A DNA stretch of 24,601 nt from an uncultured Muribaculaceae bacterium (GTDB lineage: Bacteria > Bacteroidota > Bacteroidia > Bacteroidales > Muribaculaceae): assembly GCA_910584735.1 (NCBI GenBank), contig CAJUBM010000032.1, positions 1-24,601 on the forward strand, written 5' to 3'. Positions 23,198 through 24,601 of this stretch are shown in pieces (position 1 is the first letter of the stretch; the number at the start of each line of letters is the position of its first letter). The position numbers and the translations under genes were made by a program. The notes under the pieces were generated by a model. The model was given only the letters and a program-made list of their open reading frames with translations. It ran no database searches and was not told where the DNA came from.

Positions 23198-24577
23198 ATG
23201 TTTAGACATTTCTCTAAAATGCTAATTTTTACTCTGCTTGCATGTGTTTCCTCGATAGGGAATGCTGCCGTTGTGTCTGTCGAAGACGCACGTCAGACTG
23301 CCATCGAATTTTTCCTTGCAAGCAGGCAGGAAAGATTAGCCTCAGCAGATGCACTGGAACTGGTCTACACCGCAGAAGCATCGTCCAAGCCCCTTTATTA
23401 TGTGTTCAACGCCCGTGACGGACATGGTTACATCATCGTTTCTGCCGATGACTGCACCATCCCAGTGCTTGGATACTCCTTAGAGAATATTTATAACGTG
23501 AAAAATATACCAGCATCCATGAAATGGATGCTGGCAGGCCTTGAGAAGGAGATCAAGGCCGCGCCTTCGATACAGAAACCTGTAAGTATCAGCGAACGAC
23601 GCAGAATGGCCCGCCGTGCCGGAGCAAACACCAGCCAACATCTTCTCCAGACAGCCAATTGGCGGCAGGAAGCTCCTTTCAACCAGGCAATTCCCGGCAA
23701 CCCACTGGTTGGATGCGTAGGTACGGCAATGGGTATAATCATGAAATACTATAACTTCCCGCCACAAGGGATGGGCAGTTATAACGGCGTGAACTTCAAC
23801 TTCGCCTACGACTGGGAAAATATGCGCACCGACAACTACATGTCGGGGTACAACGCGGCGGAAGCTGACGCCGTAGCTACCCTGCTTTATCATGCAGCGG
23901 CAAGCGTAGGCACCCAGTTCGGCATGTCTGGTTCAAGCGCATACGAAGTACGTGTGCCTGCCGCTATGGCCAATTATTTCGGCTATAATCCCGGCATATC
24001 CTACAAGAAACGTTCGGAAGTCGCATCACAGGAAGAGTTCGACCGCATAGTGGCCGAAGAGATAAAAGCCGGACGCCCGGTGCTGTATTGCGGCCAGGAC
24101 GTAACGGCCGGACATGCCTTCGTGGTTGACGGATATGACTCCCTGAACGGATTCATACATGTAAACTGGGGATGGGGCGGCCTGTCAAACGACTGGTTCG
24201 TCACAACGGCCCTCAATCCGCGTGGCAGTCAGTCGCATAGCTTTAACAACCTTACCACCATCGTATACAACATCAAACCGGGGGACGGTGATAATTCCTC
24301 GTGGTCTCCGATTCATATTACAGCCGATGGCGGACAGCCGGGTATGGGTTCCGATCTTACATCCTTGTCTGCCGGCAAGACCTTTACGGTTCGTGTGGGG
24401 AATCTCAAAAATGTAAGCTATAACGATTTCAGCGGCAGTATCGCAGTAGCGCTCTTTGACAATGCCGGGAACTTCAAAGCTCTCCTTTGTAACGCCCGTA
24501 ACTTCTCGTTAAAGAGCCTGTACATGCTCAATAACGGATATTCCGACTTTACTACTGGTGCGATAAAATCGCGTTAG
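23198..24577 (+). CDS. Secreted C10-family (streptopain-like) cysteine peptidase, C-terminus cut off
   Basis: The 459-residue product has a Sec signal peptide (about 1-23), a propeptide region with YYVFNARDGHGYIIVSADD (67-85), and a C10 peptidase domain at about 145-365. The catalytic Cys is C173 in LVGCVGTAMG and the catalytic His is H306 in AGHAFVVDGYD; the VNWGWGG motif follows. From about 370 a beta-sandwich-like region begins (ITADGGQPGMGSDLTSLSAG). Family members in Bacteroidota usually run much further and end with a sorting domain. Here the frame enters the 49-bp inverted repeat after TTCCGACTTT (24541-24550) and stops at TAG 24575, so the last nine or so residues are probably not native. 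The protease core is intact. Confidence 0.85.
   Translation: MFRHFSKMLIFTLLACVSSIGNAAVVSVEDARQTAIEFFLASRQERLASADALELVYTAEASSKPLYYVFNARDGHGYIIVSADDCTIPVLGYSLENIYNVKNIPASMKWMLAGLEKEIKAAPSIQKPVSISERRRMARRAGANTSQHLLQTANWRQEAPFNQAIPGNPLVGCVGTAMGIIMKYYNFPPQGMGSYNGVNFNFAYDWENMRTDNYMSGYNAAEADAVATLLYHAAASVGTQFGMSGSSAYEVRVPAAMANYFGYNPGISYKKRSEVASQEEFDRIVAEEIKAGRPVLYCGQDVTAGHAFVVDGYDSLNGFIHVNWGWGGLSNDWFVTTALNPRGSQSHSFNNLTTIVYNIKPGDGDNSSWSPIHITADGGQPGMGSDLTSLSAGKTFTVRVGNLKNVSYNDFSGSIAVALFDNAGNFKALLCNARNFSLKSLYMLNNGYSDFTTGAIKSR
24539..24550 (+). repeat. Right copy of 12-bp direct repeat TATTCCGACTTT
   Basis: Same sequence and orientation as 48-59. It codes for Tyr-Ser-Asp-Phe of the C10 peptidase, directly before the inverted-repeat arm. 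Confidence 0.8.
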
Positions 24578-24598
24578 TTTAGAAATCATCAAATAAAG
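24550..24598 (-). repeat. Right copy of 49-bp terminal inverted repeat
   Basis: Exact reverse complement of bases 1-49, followed by only three more bases in the window. It supplies the stop codon (TAG 24575-24577) of the truncated C10 peptidase frame. Confidence 0.9.
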
Positions 24599-24601
24599 AG
24601 A

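Noticed and set aside
24599..24601. Window as a linear replicon with terminal inverted repeats
   Set aside because: The content is housekeeping and metabolic chromosomal genes, without replication or partition genes, and three unmatched bases follow the right arm.

Overview
The window reads as chromosomal DNA of a gut Bacteroidales, most likely Muribaculaceae-like. The support is a DcaP-type porin, a C10 (streptopain-type) peptidase, a TonB-dependent receptor, DUF4919 and DUF3791/DUF3990 families, and several promoters of the Bacteroidota form (TTTG-like -33 and TAnnTTTG -7 boxes) with no clear Shine-Dalgarno sites. The taxonomic call is inference; no rRNA, tRNA or CRISPR array is visible.

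Layout. 1-3761 (+): a secreted DUF4919 protein, a membrane-anchored pseudokinase, a GNAT-like protein, RNase HII and a YraN nuclease. 3910-5571 (+): an AspT/YidE-type transporter. 5600-5752: a long hairpin element with 41-bp perfect arms between convergent genes. 5820-7223 (-): a porin. 7324-10375 (-): a thiamine uptake operon (promoter, TPP riboswitch, TonB-dependent receptor, PnuT). 10482-11528 (+): an AT-richer cassette DUF3791-DUF3990-DUF3791 with 4-base overlaps, looking like a toxin-antitoxin-type module. 11538-20229 (-): a seven-gene operon, citD-citE-citF-citX-citCG-acn-icd. 20546-22135 (+): a 7alpha-hydroxysteroid-dehydrogenase-like SDR and TcdA. 22117-22368 (-): a small membrane protein. 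22472-22888 (+): RuvX. 23018-24577 (+): a C10 peptidase that stops early at the window edge.

The most notable biology is the citrate block. Citrate lyase, all of its maturation functions (CitX and a CitC-CitG fusion), an aconitase-family hydratase and NADP isocitrate dehydrogenase lie in one operon, with no citrate synthase, citrate transporter or oxaloacetate decarboxylase. This suggests a role in internal citrate/2-oxoglutarate metabolism rather than classical citrate fermentation.

The window is bounded by a 49-bp perfect inverted repeat (1-49 and 24550-24598), with a 12-bp direct repeat directly inside each copy. The first gene starts in or next to this repeat and the last gene is cut off by it. 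Either a large invertible segment or an assembly/chimera artefact would fit.
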